Positions 1-9,805 of a stretch of 64,000 nucleotides of DNA are shown here, in pieces. Made by a program: the position numbers and the translations under genes. The notes below the pieces were generated by a model. It ran no database searches. It worked only from the letters and a program-made list of their open reading frames with translations, and had not been told where the DNA came from. Location: positions 62,001-126,000 of the forward strand of contig NZ_JAGUCN010000015.1 in assembly GCF_018271975.1 (NCBI RefSeq). Reading direction: 5' to 3'. Each line of letters starts with the position of its first letter. The first letter of the stretch is position 1. This DNA is from Carboxylicivirga mesophila (GTDB lineage: Bacteria > Bacteroidota > Bacteroidia > Bacteroidales > Marinilabiliaceae).

Positions 1-26
1 CAAAAATACGAACAGTAAAGCAAATA

Positions 27-59
27 TCAGCAATGAAAAATGGGGTATTTCATTGCTGA
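27..59. repeat. Perfect 12-bp inverted repeat
   Basis: The arms at 27-38 and 48-59 (TCAGCAATGAAA and its complement) pair perfectly around a 9-base loop. No T-run follows on the plus strand, and the minus-strand flank is only moderately T-rich. It could be the terminator of a transcript ending near the window edge or an RNA structure. Apart from this hairpin and the terminator at 231-274, I see no gene or other signal in 1-308. Confidence 0.5.
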
Positions 60-230
60 AAACATATCTAACTGAAGCTCTGAGTATAAAAAAACAACAC
101 ACGCCTGTACTAGAAATGAATCAATACTGCCCTTACGTTGATATGTTCAGGCAATTTTTTGTAGTAACTATAAACAACATATAGGAACTAGTCCGTTTTG
201 GAACTCACAAACAGGTATCATTTTTAGCTA

Positions 231-274
231 TAGAAAAGAAAAAAACCTGTCAGGCTTTAAAATCCTGACAGGTT
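231..274 (-). terminator. Intrinsic terminator of purL
   Basis: Arms 244-254 and 264-274 (AACCTGTCAGG and its complement) form an 11-bp stem with a 9-base loop. On the minus strand it is followed by a T-rich tract (231-245). It lies 35 bases past the purL stop codon. Confidence 0.85.
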
Positions 275-308
275 CACTATAAAACACTATATTTTAGTTC
301 TATTTACC

Positions 309-3300
309 TTAGCTCTGAGCTTCAATCCATTTACGTGCATTTACAAAAGCCTCAATCCATGGTGATACCTCATCCCCTTTTCTGTCGGCCGGGTAATAAC
401 CCCATTGCCATGGGAAGATGGCGCGCTCCAGGTGAGGCATCATTGCCAGGTGACGACCATCATTAGAGCAGATAGCTGCGGTGTTATAATCGCTACCGTT
501 TGGATTAGCAGGATATGTTTCATGCGCATATTTACCGACAATATTGTATTGCTCTTCAGCATATGGCAATTGGTATTTCCCTTCTCCGTGAGCTACCCAA
601 ACCCCCAGTTTACTGCCCGATAGTGAGCTAAGCATCACTGTATCGTTTTGCGGAATCTCCATATTCAGGAAGATAGACTCAAACTTATGTGAGTTATTGT
701 GCAGCATTTTAGGCTGTTGTTCGTGCTCTGGGTACACCAGGCCTAGCTCAACCATTAGCTGACAACCGTTACAGATACCTAAACTCAGTGTATCCTTGCG
801 GGCATAGAAGTTATCAAGCGCCTTTTTTGCCTGTGGATTGTAAAGGAATGCGCCAGCCCATCCTTTGGCCGAACCCAGTACGTCACTGTTTGAGAATCCA
901 CCAACGAACACAATCATGTTCACATCTTCCAATGTCTCACGACCAGTAATTAAATCGGTCATGTGAACATCTTTCACATCCATACCTGCCAGGAACATAC
1001 TGTAGGCCATCTCGCGATCGCCGTTCACACCTTTCTCACGGATGATAGCCGCTTTGATACCTGAGCGCTCTTTACGATCCAATACCAGGTTCCACTGATC
1101 TAACTGACCGGTAAAAGCGGTTGGGAAATTGTAATCCAATGCGTGGTTGGCATAGTTGTCGAAGCGCTCTTTAGCCAGGGCTTCTCCACTCTGCTTGCGA
1201 TCCAGCAAATAAGATGTTTTGTACCAATCGTTACGGTACTTATCAATGTCAAGTGATAATATTTTGCCATGATTTTCGATAATCAGCTCACGTGATTCAA
1301 TTGGTTGTCCCAACTCACTAAACTGAATACCATTAGCTTCCAAAACAGCGGCTACTTCAGTCAAATCTTTCACCTGAATAAGCACACCTGGATTTTCGCT
1401 GAACAGCAACTTAATCAGGTCTTTTTCTTCATAATCGTTCAGGTTCACCTTAGCACCGAATGATGTATTGGCAAAATTCATCTCCAGCAATGCAGTCACC
1501 AAACCACCAGCCGACACATCATGACCAGCCAATACAAGGCCTTTATTAATCAGCTCCTGAATAGCATTGAATCCATTCTTGAAATACTCTGCATCTGTTA
1601 CTGTTGGTGCTTCGGCTCCCAGCTTGTTAACTACCTGGGCAAATGAACTACCACCTAACTTAAGACTATCAAACGACAGGTCAATATGTAATAAATGTGT
1701 TTCCGTATCTTTTACTAATACAGGCTCAACAATCTTTTTAATGTCGTTCACCTCACCGGCACCAGAGATGATAACAGTTCCGGGACTGTAAACCAAGTCA
1801 CCGTCTTTATACTTCTGTGTCATCGACAGTGAATCTTTACCGGTTGGAATGTTAATTCCCAACTCAACACTGAAATCACTAACCGCTTCAACAGCGCGGT
1901 ACAATCGACTATCTTCACCCTTATTTTTACAAGGCCACATCCAGTTGGCACTTAAAGAAACACCGTTTAATCCATGCGTAAGCGGTGCCCACACCAGGTT
2001 GGTTAATGCTTCAGCTACTGATACAACAGCTCCTGCAGCAGGATCTACCAAACCAATGGCTGGTGCATGACCAATAGAGGTAGCAATACCTTTCTCTCCT
2101 TTAAAATCAATGGCACAAGCTCCCAGATTATTTAGAGGCAACTGCATCTCACCAGCACACTGCTGCTTCGCCACCTTACCTGTAACCGAGCGGTCCACTT
2201 TATTAGTTAACCAATCTTTACAGGCAACAGCTTCCAATTGCAGCACATCACTGATGTATTTTTCTACTTGTGTTGTTTCATACTCTACAGCCTCAAATTT
2301 ATCATCCGCCGTTTCGTCGTTCATAATGGTTTTTGGCGGATTACCGAACATATCGGCCAGCTGCCAATCGATTGGCGCATTTCCTTTATCATCTTCGAAC
2401 TTAAAATGCATATCACCGGTCGTTTCGCCCACTTCGTAGAATGGTGCACGCTCACGAGCCGAAATATTTTTCAGGTTCTCGATATCCTTATCTTTCAGCA
2501 CCAATCCCATGCGCTCCTGCGACTCGTTACCAGCAATCTCTTTCGATGATAATGTTGGATCTCCAACAGGCAGTTTATCCAGATGAATTGTACCACCGGT
2601 AGTTTCAACCAACTCCGACAAACAGTTCAGGTGACCACCTGCACCGTGGTCATGAATCGAGACTATTGGGTTGTCATCCGATTCGGCCAATGCACGAATG
2701 GCATTCATGGCACGTTTCTGCATCTCAGGGTTTGAGCGCTGAACAGCATTCAGCTCAATAGAGTTGTCATACTCACCAGTAGCCACTGATGAAACTGCTC
2801 CACCTCCCATACCAATGCGGTAGTTGTCACCACCAAGAATAACAACCTTATCACCCTTCTCAGGATCATTCTTTAACGCGTGCTCTTTACGGCCAAAACC
2901 AATACCTCCGGCCAGCATGATTACCTTATCAAAGGCAAACTTCTTATGATTTTCGAAATGCTCAAAAGTAAGCACCGAACCACAAATCATGGGCTGGCCA
3001 AACTTATTTCCAAAATCAGATGCTCCGTTAGAAGCCTTAATCAAAATCTCCTCAGGTGTTTGGTACAACCATTGACGAGCTGGAATATCTTTCTCCCACG
3101 AGCGACCTTCCTCAGAACGTGAGTAAGAAGTCATGTAAACTGCTGTACCTGCCAATGGCAACGAACCTCGTCCACCTGCCAAACGGTCACGAATCTCACC
3201 TCCACTACCTGTTGCAGCACCATTAAAAGGCTCAACAGTAGTTGGGAAGTTATGCGTTTCCGCCTTCAATGAAAGAACCGTGTCTATATCCTTTGTTTCG

Positions 3301-3998
3301 AAGAAATCAGCTGTATCCTGTCGACCTGGAGCAAACTGCATTGCTTTAGGGCCCTCAATAAATGCTACATTATCTTTATAGGCTGAAACAATATAATTAG
3401 GGTTCTCTTTTGATGTACGCTTAATTAACTGAAATAATGAACTTTCTTTTTCCTCGCCATCAATGATGAAAATACCGTTGAAAATTTTATGTCGGCAATG
3501 CTCTGAGTTCACCTGCGAAAACCCAAACACCTCACTATCTGTCAGCTTACGACCCAAGCGTTCGCTTAAGCTATTCAAATAGCCAATCTCATCTTCACTC
3601 AAGGCCAATCCTTCCTGCACATTATAGGCAGCTATATCTTCAATCCGAATAATAGGCTCAGGCTGCTTATCAATTGTAAAAATTGATTCATCCAACCCTT
3701 TATACATTGCCTGAAGCATTGGATCAAATTCCGCTTTTTCAGAATCAACTTCAAAAAACTCTTCTACACGTGTAATACCATCTACACCCATGTTTTGAGT
3801 TATTTCTACAGCATTTGTACTCCACGGAGTAATCATTTCCTTACGAGGACCAACAAAAAAGCCTTCTAAAGATTTACTTTCAGAAAGCTTTGCCCCGCTA
3901 AATAGCCACTCTAATTTACTGATGTTTTCAGATGAAAGTTCGGCTTGTGTTCCTACTGCAATAATCTGCTTGGAGTTTCCCTTAAAAAACAGAACCAT
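309..3998 (-). CDS. purL: Phosphoribosylformylglycinamidine synthase, single-chain PurL
   Basis: Cytosolic enzyme of de novo purine synthesis: it converts FGAR, ATP and glutamine to FGAM. At 1229 residues it has the length of the large one-chain form found in Proteobacteria and Bacteroidota, in which the PurS-like N-terminus, two AIRS-type synthase halves and a C-terminal glutaminase are fused. Visible motifs are SEHCRHK near residue 165, the glycine-rich TGSGGEIRDR segment near 265, and the glutaminase nucleophile in GICNGCQ (Cys1076) with PHLERA close to the C-terminus. It stands alone, with a terminator at 231-274. A TAnnTTTG match (TAAATTTG, complement of 4033-4040) lies 35 bases before the ATG. 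No PurR-type or riboswitch signal was recognised. Intact, with no oddities. Confidence 0.98.
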   Translation of the reverse strand: MVLFFKGNSKQIIAVGTQAELSSENISKLEWLFSGAKLSESKSLEGFFVGPRKEMITPWSTNAVEITQNMGVDGITRVEEFFEVDSEKAEFDPMLQAMYKGLDESIFTIDKQPEPIIRIEDIAAYNVQEGLALSEDEIGYLNSLSERLGRKLTDSEVFGFSQVNSEHCRHKIFNGIFIIDGEEKESSLFQLIKRTSKENPNYIVSAYKDNVAFIEGPKAMQFAPGRQDTADFFETKDIDTVLSLKAETHNFPTTVEPFNGAATGSGGEIRDRLAGGRGSLPLAGTAVYMTSYSRSEEGRSWEKDIPARQWLYQTPEEILIKASNGASDFGNKFGQPMICGSVLTFEHFENHKKFAFDKVIMLAGGIGFGRKEHALKNDPEKGDKVVILGGDNYRIGMGGGAVSSVATGEYDNSIELNAVQRSNPEMQKRAMNAIRALAESDDNPIVSIHDHGAGGHLNCLSELVETTGGTIHLDKLPVGDPTLSSKEIAGNESQERMGLVLKDKDIENLKNISARERAPFYEVGETTGDMHFKFEDDKGNAPIDWQLADMFGNPPKTIMNDETADDKFEAVEYETTQVEKYISDVLQLEAVACKDWLTNKVDRSVTGKVAKQQCAGEMQLPLNNLGACAIDFKGEKGIATSIGHAPAIGLVDPAAGAVVSVAEALTNLVWAPLTHGLNGVSLSANWMWPCKNKGEDSRLYRAVEAVSDFSVELGINIPTGKDSLSMTQKYKDGDLVYSPGTVIISGAGEVNDIKKIVEPVLVKDTETHLLHIDLSFDSLKLGGSSFAQVVNKLGAEAPTVTDAEYFKNGFNAIQELINKGLVLAGHDVSAGGLVTALLEMNFANTSFGAKVNLNDYEEKDLIKLLFSENPGVLIQVKDLTEVAAVLEANGIQFSELGQPIESRELIIENHGKILSLDIDKYRNDWYKTSYLLDRKQSGEALAKERFDNYANHALDYNFPTAFTGQLDQWNLVLDRKERSGIKAAIIREKGVNGDREMAYSMFLAGMDVKDVHMTDLITGRETLEDVNMIVFVGGFSNSDVLGSAKGWAGAFLYNPQAKKALDNFYARKDTLSLGICNGCQLMVELGLVYPEHEQQPKMLHNNSHKFESIFLNMEIPQNDTVMLSSLSGSKLGVWVAHGEGKYQLPYAEEQYNIVGKYAHETYPANPNGSDYNTAAICSNDGRHLAMMPHLERAIFPWQWGYYPADRKGDEVSPWIEAFVNARKWIEAQS

Positions 3999-4032
3999 GA
4001 ATGAATGTTTTGAATTTGTTTTTAATGAGCTG

Positions 4033-4040
4033 CAAATTTA
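4033..4040 (-). promoter_or_regulatory. Putative -7 element of purL
   Basis: The complement reads TAAATTTG, matching the Bacteroidota TAnnTTTG element 35 bases before the purL ATG. No clear -33 TTG was found. Confidence 0.5.
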
Positions 4041-4110
4041 ATAATAGTTCAGTAGTTTTCACCTAGAACGATGTTGATAATTGATGAACTTTTAAACAAA
4101 TTGTTGATAT

Positions 4111-4145
4111 AAAAATAAAGAGGTCATTCTTACGAATAACCTCTT
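4111..4145 (-). terminator. Orphan terminator-like hairpin
   Basis: AAGAGGT (4118-4124) pairs with ACCTCTT (4139-4145). After one mismatch a further 4 bp closes a TTAC loop. On the minus strand it runs into CTTTATTTTTA. No minus-strand gene lies upstream of it, since galM is on the plus strand, so it either ends an unannotated minus-strand RNA or insulates purL. Confidence 0.55.
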
Positions 4146-4308
4146 CTCTCTAAAACCAAAAAACTACCTGCGCTTATTTAAATATCCTTTCGGATAAAGT
4201 AGCCAAGTATTCAGAAAGATATAGTGCGATCTTTCAGGTATAAAACTACTACTTTTTTAATTGCAGGCAATATAAAAAGTAATAAAATGTTAAAATTATC
4301 TTTTTTCT

Positions 4309-4316
4309 TATTTTTG
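4309..4316 (+). promoter_or_regulatory. Putative -7 element of galM
   Basis: TATTTTTG matches TAnnTTTG 24 bases before the galM ATG. No good -33 element was seen. Confidence 0.5.
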
Positions 4317-4340
4317 CTAATATAATCCACAATCACCACT

Positions 4341-5399
4341 ATGATAATTAATGAAAAAAGGCAGTATATACCTGCATTAAATCAAGAGATTACAACTGTA
4401 ACGCTGCAGAACCGCAAACACACGCAGGTAACCATTACCAACTACGGTGGCATTATTATGAGCATCAAAACTCCCGACCGACGTGGAAATTTTGCTGAAA
4501 TAGCGCTCGGATTTGATGACGTAGAAGATTACCTGACTGAAGCATATAAAAACAATTGCCCGTATTTTGGCGCTGCCATTGGTCGCTATGCCAACCGCAT
4601 TAAAGACGGACAGTTTACTTTAGATGGCAACACCTACAAGCTCGCCTGCAACAATGGCTCCAACTCTCTTCACGGTGGCCCCGGCGGTTTTCACCAGAAG
4701 GTATGGCAGCTAACAACCTTTAAAGAGCCGAAACGCACTGGTGTTGTTTTAACACTTAAATCAGAAGATATGGAAGAGGGCTTTCCTGGCAACCTGGAGG
4801 TTAAAATGACCTACACCCTCACTTTCGATAATGAACTGGTTATTGACTATGAGGCAACAACCGATAAAAAAACAGTCATTAACCTGACGAACCACTCCTA
4901 CTTCAATCTATCGAGTATGCAGCACAACGTGCTTGATCATCTGATGGTGTTATATGCCGATAGTTTTACCCCTAAAGACGAGAATGATATACCCACCGGC
5001 GAAATAGTGCCAGTTAACAACTCACCAATGGACTTTCTGTTACCACGCAAAATTGGTGAACGCATTAGCGATGTTGATGGCCGCGGTTACGATCACAATT
5101 ATGTCATTAATGGGTTTGAAGGCGAATTAAATATTGGCGCAAGGCTGGTTGATGAAAGCACAGGTCGTTCTTTAGAGTTTTACACCACAGAACCCGGCTT
5201 TCAGGTTTACAGTGGCAACTACCTGGATGGTAGCTATAATAGAAATGAAATACCTTTCAAAGCGCATTACGGCATCTGCTTTGAAGCACAAAAATTTCCC
5301 GATTCGCCTAACAAAGCGAACTTTCCAAGCGCAGAGTTGAAGCCAGGAGAAACATACCAACAAACAACCGTATATAAGTTTGGTATAGCAGATATATAA
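4341..5399 (+). CDS. galM: Aldose 1-epimerase (mutarotase)
   Basis: Interconverts alpha and beta anomers of aldoses such as glucose and galactose. The 352 residues match the usual GalM length. Family landmarks are NGSNSLHGGPGGFHQKVW near residue 110 with the first active-site His, the NHSYFNLS motif near 184 with the second His, and GICFEAQKFPDSPN near 313 with the catalytic Glu. There is no signal peptide, so it should be cytosolic. It is a single gene with TATTTTTG at 4309-4316 upstream and a strong bidirectional terminator at 5405-5436 downstream. No galactose operon partners are adjacent, so its substrate preference is not indicated by context. Confidence 0.95.
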   Translation: MIINEKRQYIPALNQEITTVTLQNRKHTQVTITNYGGIIMSIKTPDRRGNFAEIALGFDDVEDYLTEAYKNNCPYFGAAIGRYANRIKDGQFTLDGNTYKLACNNGSNSLHGGPGGFHQKVWQLTTFKEPKRTGVVLTLKSEDMEEGFPGNLEVKMTYTLTFDNELVIDYEATTDKKTVINLTNHSYFNLSSMQHNVLDHLMVLYADSFTPKDENDIPTGEIVPVNNSPMDFLLPRKIGERISDVDGRGYDHNYVINGFEGELNIGARLVDESTGRSLEFYTTEPGFQVYSGNYLDGSYNRNEIPFKAHYGICFEAQKFPDSPNKANFPSAELKPGETYQQTTVYKFGIADI

Positions 5400-5404
5400 A
5401 AGCA

Positions 5405-5436
5405 AAAGCGGCAGATTCATTTAAACCTGCCGCTTT
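5405..5436. terminator. Bidirectional terminator, galM / TPR gene
   Basis: AAAGCGGCAG (5405-5414) pairs with CTGCCGCTTT (5427-5436), a perfect 10-bp stem with a 12-base loop between two convergent genes. Confidence 0.8.
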
Positions 5437-5448
5437 CTATTATCACAC

Positions 5449-6798
5449 TTAGCGATACCTTACTATGGTTTTTTCGTTAATCCAGGAACCAATGGTGTAA
5501 TTAGCACCTTCCTCCACGCCATGGAAGAATCCAGTTTCTTTATCGGGGATATATTGTGAATAAAGATTTATTTGCTTCTCAGCTTCTGCTGCGCATTCCG
5601 GATCTATTGACTTAGCTTTAGTAAAACGATCCAGGGCCACCCAATAAACAGTTTGGTGATCAAAGTCACTATCACCGTATTTAGGACTCTCATGCGCATA
5701 TATATTACCAATTAAAATGTGTGGCTTACCCCAACTGCCATTCTTTTGCAATGCATTTTGAGCATACTGACGGGCTTCGGGACTGTTTTTGTAATGAGAA
5801 AAGGTAACCACTGCTAACTCATAAAAGCATTTTGCCTGCAAATCATCATCAACCGCCTGACTGATTGTTTTTAGATAATACTCTTTCGCTTTATCAAACT
5901 GATTCTGCTTAATGAAATATTTAGCCAATAAATAGGAAGCCTCTGCTGTTGGCGATAATTCATAATTGCGTTCAGCAGCAGCAGCATACAAATCACTATC
6001 AGTACAATTAAAAGCATCCAGTAACTTGAGCAGACGCTCAAGTCCATCCGGGCTATCCTTTACCACATCATACTTAGCCATTAACGACTGCTGAAGGGCA
6101 TCACAGTTATCAAGCCCACTGCGCACAACAATCTCCACACAGGTATTACTGGCTTTATTCAACATCTCTATAATCTTCGGATTCTTCTGCTTTTTAATAT
6201 TATATGCCAATACATCATCCACATTCATATATACATTAAGCAATTGTTCTGATGTTCTGTCGCCATTATCCAGTAAAGCATTTGTTGCCTGAAGCCAGTT
6301 AACAGCCACCATTGGCTCCATTTTAGTGCCCAATTCATTAAATGACGCCTCAAAACATGTTACTGCCTCTTCGAGTGCAGGTACCTCATCGCGCCTGTAA
6401 GTTACAATCTCCAGACCTTTACGTCCCAGCACCCATGCTTCAGGATATTTCGGATGATTACCAAAGTACTGAATACGTTGGTCATATATCATTAAAAGCG
6501 TATCAACTAAAGCCTGCTTTTTTAACTCGTCTTTTTCCTTCTTGATATAGTAGGTATAAATATCAACACCATCGGCATATAAACGAATGGTCACATCAGG
6601 GCATTGGTTGAACATTGTACGCCAGGCACTAATAGAATAATCATACATTTTCTTTTTCAGTGCCTCTTTATACAATGAATAGTTTTTCAAACACTCAACA
6701 CTATCCATTTTCTGAATATCTTGAGCTTTCACATAGGAAGTACCTGCTATTACCCCAACTAATAGCATAAAAATCAGCGCATGTCTCTTCATGGTCAT
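5449..6798 (-). CDS. Secreted tetratricopeptide-repeat protein, function unknown
   Basis: A 449-residue protein with a clear signal peptide (hydrophobic stretch LIFMLLVGVIAGTSYV, cleavage after KAQ, a common Bacteroidota pattern). It starts at Met1 or Met3. The mature part is helical and rich in TPR-like pairs; the clearest stretch (about residues 280-360) contains AEASYLLAKYFIKQNQFDKA and FYELAVVTFSHYKNSPEARQ. It is therefore likely a periplasmic scaffold or adaptor. The C-terminal part ends with GSWINEKTIVRYR and shows no catalytic motif. It is a single gene convergent with galM. I do not recognise a more specific family, and partners cannot be inferred from the neighbours. Confidence 0.75.
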   Translation of the reverse strand: MTMKRHALIFMLLVGVIAGTSYVKAQDIQKMDSVECLKNYSLYKEALKKKMYDYSISAWRTMFNQCPDVTIRLYADGVDIYTYYIKKEKDELKKQALVDTLLMIYDQRIQYFGNHPKYPEAWVLGRKGLEIVTYRRDEVPALEEAVTCFEASFNELGTKMEPMVAVNWLQATNALLDNGDRTSEQLLNVYMNVDDVLAYNIKKQKNPKIIEMLNKASNTCVEIVVRSGLDNCDALQQSLMAKYDVVKDSPDGLERLLKLLDAFNCTDSDLYAAAAERNYELSPTAEASYLLAKYFIKQNQFDKAKEYYLKTISQAVDDDLQAKCFYELAVVTFSHYKNSPEARQYAQNALQKNGSWGKPHILIGNIYAHESPKYGDSDFDHQTVYWVALDRFTKAKSIDPECAAEAEKQINLYSQYIPDKETGFFHGVEEGANYTIGSWINEKTIVRYR

Positions 6799-6989
6799 TA
6801 GGTTTTAATTTTAACTCATAATTAACATTCAACATCCTTGCCAACAAATCCTTCATGTTGATTTACTGACTGTTAATTTTTCGAACAATTCATCCATCTT
6901 GTCCGTTTACACACACAAGATGGTCGATATCGAACACTTCAACTTTTGATTAATTTAGCTTACATTTAACGGGTGAAAACAACTGGAAT

Positions 6990-8906
6990 ATGAAAAGCAT
7001 CATTAATTTTTTTGAAGATAGTATCAGCAACTATCCAAATAATCCTTTGATCTGGGAAAAGGAAACAGACAAATATATAGCAACTACTTATAAAGAGGCA
7101 CAAAAAGAAGTACACCAATTCAGTAACGCTTTGCTGGCCTTAAATATTAAGCACGGCGACAGAGTAGCTTTACTTTCTGAAGGTCGCAGACTTTGGCTGA
7201 TTAGTGAACTAGCCATTCTACACATAGGTGCCATTAACGTACCATTATCCACCAAGCTGGAAGCGGATAATGATTTAATATTCAGACTTAATCACTCCCA
7301 ATCAGAAACCATCATCGTTTCGCGCAACCAACTGGATAAAATACGGCTTGTTAAGGCAGAGTTATCCTATCTCAAACGTGTTATTGTTTTGGACGATATG
7401 GATAATCTGGAAGAAAACGAAATTTCGATCAGCCAGCTACTCCATTTGGGAACTCAATTTGCCGATGAAGCACCTAAAGCTTTGGCCGAAGCAATGGATA
7501 GAGTAAAACCCGAGACTCATGCTAACATCTGCTATACTTCGGGCACAACAGCCGATCCTAAAGGCATTATACTTTCTCACAGAAATTACACCGCAAATGT
7601 AGAACAGGCATTTAGTTACATTAACGTACCTCAGCACTATAAAACATTAGTTGTGTTACCCTGGGACCATGCATTTGCGCACACTGCATCATTATACTCT
7701 TTTATGCATAAAGGTGCATCCATTGCCTCGGTGCAGGTGGGCCGCAACCAACACGAAACACTTAAAAACTTCGTGACCAACATGCAGGAGATAAAACCAG
7801 AAATATTAATGAGTGTACCTGCACTGGCCAAGAATTTTAAAAAGAACATTGAAAAGGCCATTGAAAGCAAAGGTGAAACAGCCAATAAACTCTTCCAATC
7901 GGGCTTACAATTTGCGTATTGGTATAATAGCGATGGCCAAAATGCAGGTAAAGGTTTCAAAAGACTACTATACCCGGTTTACGCCTTTTACAAGCGCATT
8001 ATTTTTAACAAAATTAAGGAACGATTTGGCGGTAACCTCCAGTACTTCATTGGTGGAGGCGCTCTTTTAGACATCGAACTGCAGCGTTTCTTTTATGCCA
8101 TTGGCACGCCAATGTATCAAGGCTACGGATTAAGTGAGGCTTCACCTATTATTTCAGCTAATACGCCCAAATTTCACAAACTCGGCTCTTCCGGAAAAGT
8201 TGTTAACCAGCTAAAAATTAAGATTTGTGATAGCGATGGGCACCCTTTACCAATTGGTGAAAAAGGCGAAATAGTGATTAAAGGCGAGAATGTGATGCAG
8301 GGTTACTGGCGCAATCCCGAAGCTACCAAAGAGACTATTAAAGACGGCTGGCTGTTCACTGGCGATCTAGGCTATCTTGACAAACAGAATTATCTGTATG
8401 TACTTGGGCGTTTTAAGAGCTTATTAATTGGTGCAGATGGTGAAAAATACAGTCCCGAAGGAATTGAAGAGGCGGTGATTGACCACTGTCAGTATATCGA
8501 TCAGTTTATTCTTCACAATAACCAAAATCCTTTTACAAGCGGGTTAATTGTCCCTAACAAAGAAAAAATTAATCTATGGCTAAAGAAACATGGAAAATCC
8601 GCAACATCCGATGAAACGGTGATAGAACTATTACAACTCATTCAAGAGGAGATCGAAAAAATAAAAGCCACCAATAGTGCTAATTTTAACTTCCCTTCAA
8701 GATGGTTGCCAAGCACCCTTGTTGTTTTAAAAGAAAGCTTTACAGAGAAGAATAAACTCTTAAACAGCACCATGAAAGTGGTTCGGCCTAAAGTTGAGGA
8801 ACATTTTTCAGATGAGATAGCTTATCTTTATACCCCCAAAGCGAAAAATTTTCTATCTGAGACAAACATTCATAACTTAAGGATTTATCTGTCTAACAAT
8901 GAATAA
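6990..8906 (+). CDS. Long-chain acyl-CoA synthetase (AMP-forming)
   Basis: Member of the ANL adenylating family that activates fatty acids to acyl-CoA through an acyl-AMP intermediate. It has 638 residues, typical for the FAA1/FadD15-like long form. Motifs in order are the P-loop YTSGTTADPKG (about 182-192), GYGLSEASP (about 378), and GDLGYLDKQNYLYVLGR (about 456-472) with the hinge and the ATP-contact Asp. The C-terminal domain is complete, though the usual GK Lys region is divergent. The last 8 bases overlap the start of cutC (ATGAATAA), so the two genes are probably translationally coupled. Substrate chain length cannot be read from the sequence. Confidence 0.92.
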   Translation: MKSIINFFEDSISNYPNNPLIWEKETDKYIATTYKEAQKEVHQFSNALLALNIKHGDRVALLSEGRRLWLISELAILHIGAINVPLSTKLEADNDLIFRLNHSQSETIIVSRNQLDKIRLVKAELSYLKRVIVLDDMDNLEENEISISQLLHLGTQFADEAPKALAEAMDRVKPETHANICYTSGTTADPKGIILSHRNYTANVEQAFSYINVPQHYKTLVVLPWDHAFAHTASLYSFMHKGASIASVQVGRNQHETLKNFVTNMQEIKPEILMSVPALAKNFKKNIEKAIESKGETANKLFQSGLQFAYWYNSDGQNAGKGFKRLLYPVYAFYKRIIFNKIKERFGGNLQYFIGGGALLDIELQRFFYAIGTPMYQGYGLSEASPIISANTPKFHKLGSSGKVVNQLKIKICDSDGHPLPIGEKGEIVIKGENVMQGYWRNPEATKETIKDGWLFTGDLGYLDKQNYLYVLGRFKSLLIGADGEKYSPEGIEEAVIDHCQYIDQFILHNNQNPFTSGLIVPNKEKINLWLKKHGKSATSDETVIELLQLIQEEIEKIKATNSANFNFPSRWLPSTLVVLKESFTEKNKLLNSTMKVVRPKVEEHFSDEIAYLYTPKAKNFLSETNIHNLRIYLSNNE

Positions 8907-9654
8907 CAACTACACATTTGAGATTTGTATTGATTCAGTTCAATCAGCTATCAATGCCCAGACAGCAGGTGCTCATCGGGTCGAACTTTGCGATAACCTG
9001 TTTGAAGGCGGCACGACCCCAAGTGCCGGAATGATACAACAAGTAAAAAAAATGGCACCCGGTGTTAAACTGTTCATAATTATCAGGCCGCGAGGAGGTG
9101 ACTTCGTCTATTCTGAGGCCGAAGTAAGCGTTATGCTTAACGATATCGTGATGGCTAAAAATTTGGGTGCTGATGGCATTGTTTCCGGATGTTTAAAAAC
9201 TAATGGAGATATTGATATTGAAAATACAAGAAAACTTATTCAGGCGTCAGGAGATCTACCTTTTACATTTCACAGAGCATTTGATATGTGCCGCAACCAT
9301 TCGGAGGCACTTGAACAGCTGATAGATCTTGGCACTGCCCGCATATTAACTTCTGGTATGGAACAAACAGCTCATCTGGGCATTAATACTTTGAAAGAAA
9401 TAATCAAGCAAGCCAATAATCGCATCACAATACTTGTTGGCTCTGGAGTGAAGCCTGAGAACATTGCCGAAATTGCTCAAAAAACAGGCGCTAAAGAATT
9501 TCATTTCTCAGCACGAAAAGAGTTTGCTTCACCAATGAAATTTAAAAATCAAAATATTAACATGAGTGGGGTTAGCGGCATTCCGGAATTTAGTCGTTTC
9601 TATTCAGATGTGGACACAATAAAAAGTACGATAAATGCAGTCATGGAAATTTAA
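8899..9654 (+). CDS. cutC: CutC family protein (copper homeostasis family)
   Basis: A 251-residue TIM-barrel protein of the CutC family, recognised by the N-terminal FEICIDSVQSAINAQ, the RVELCDNLFEGGTTPS segment and the central IRPRGGDFVYS and FHRAFDMCRN motifs. CutC was first linked to copper tolerance in E. coli; that role has been questioned and its biochemical function is unsettled. It is cytosolic, without a signal peptide. The ATG overlaps the stop of the acyl-CoA synthetase gene, so it is the second gene of a pair. An AT-rich 8-bp inverted repeat (9653-9660 with 9668-9675) just after the stop may end the transcript weakly. Confidence 0.93.
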   Translation: MNNNYTFEICIDSVQSAINAQTAGAHRVELCDNLFEGGTTPSAGMIQQVKKMAPGVKLFIIIRPRGGDFVYSEAEVSVMLNDIVMAKNLGADGIVSGCLKTNGDIDIENTRKLIQASGDLPFTFHRAFDMCRNHSEALEQLIDLGTARILTSGMEQTAHLGINTLKEIIKQANNRITILVGSGVKPENIAEIAQKTGAKEFHFSARKEFASPMKFKNQNINMSGVSGIPEFSRFYSDVDTIKSTINAVMEI

Positions 9655-9805
9655 ATGTAAAAAAAACTTACATTTACTATGAAAAACCTGATGTCGGTAA
9701 ATTTTTTTTCAGAAAGTGAAGTCTTTATTACATCTTTGGCATAAATAGATTTTTGTAATCGTAAAGTTTTTTACATTTTTACAACATATTTTAAAGCACA
9801 TACGA

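Larger units (their letters stand above)
3999..4340. other. 342-base divergent intergenic region, purL/galM
   Basis: The region holds the purL -7 element (4033-4040), an orphan hairpin that reads as a minus-strand terminator (4111-4145), a small TATCC/GGATA hairpin near 4190-4203, and a galM -7 match TATTTTTG at 4309-4316. No coding sequence was found in it. Confidence 0.6.

Noticed and set aside
405-3122. Several frames of 70-110 codons opposite purL
   Set aside because: They are antisense to a strongly conserved coding sequence, lack promoters and have no recognisable domains.
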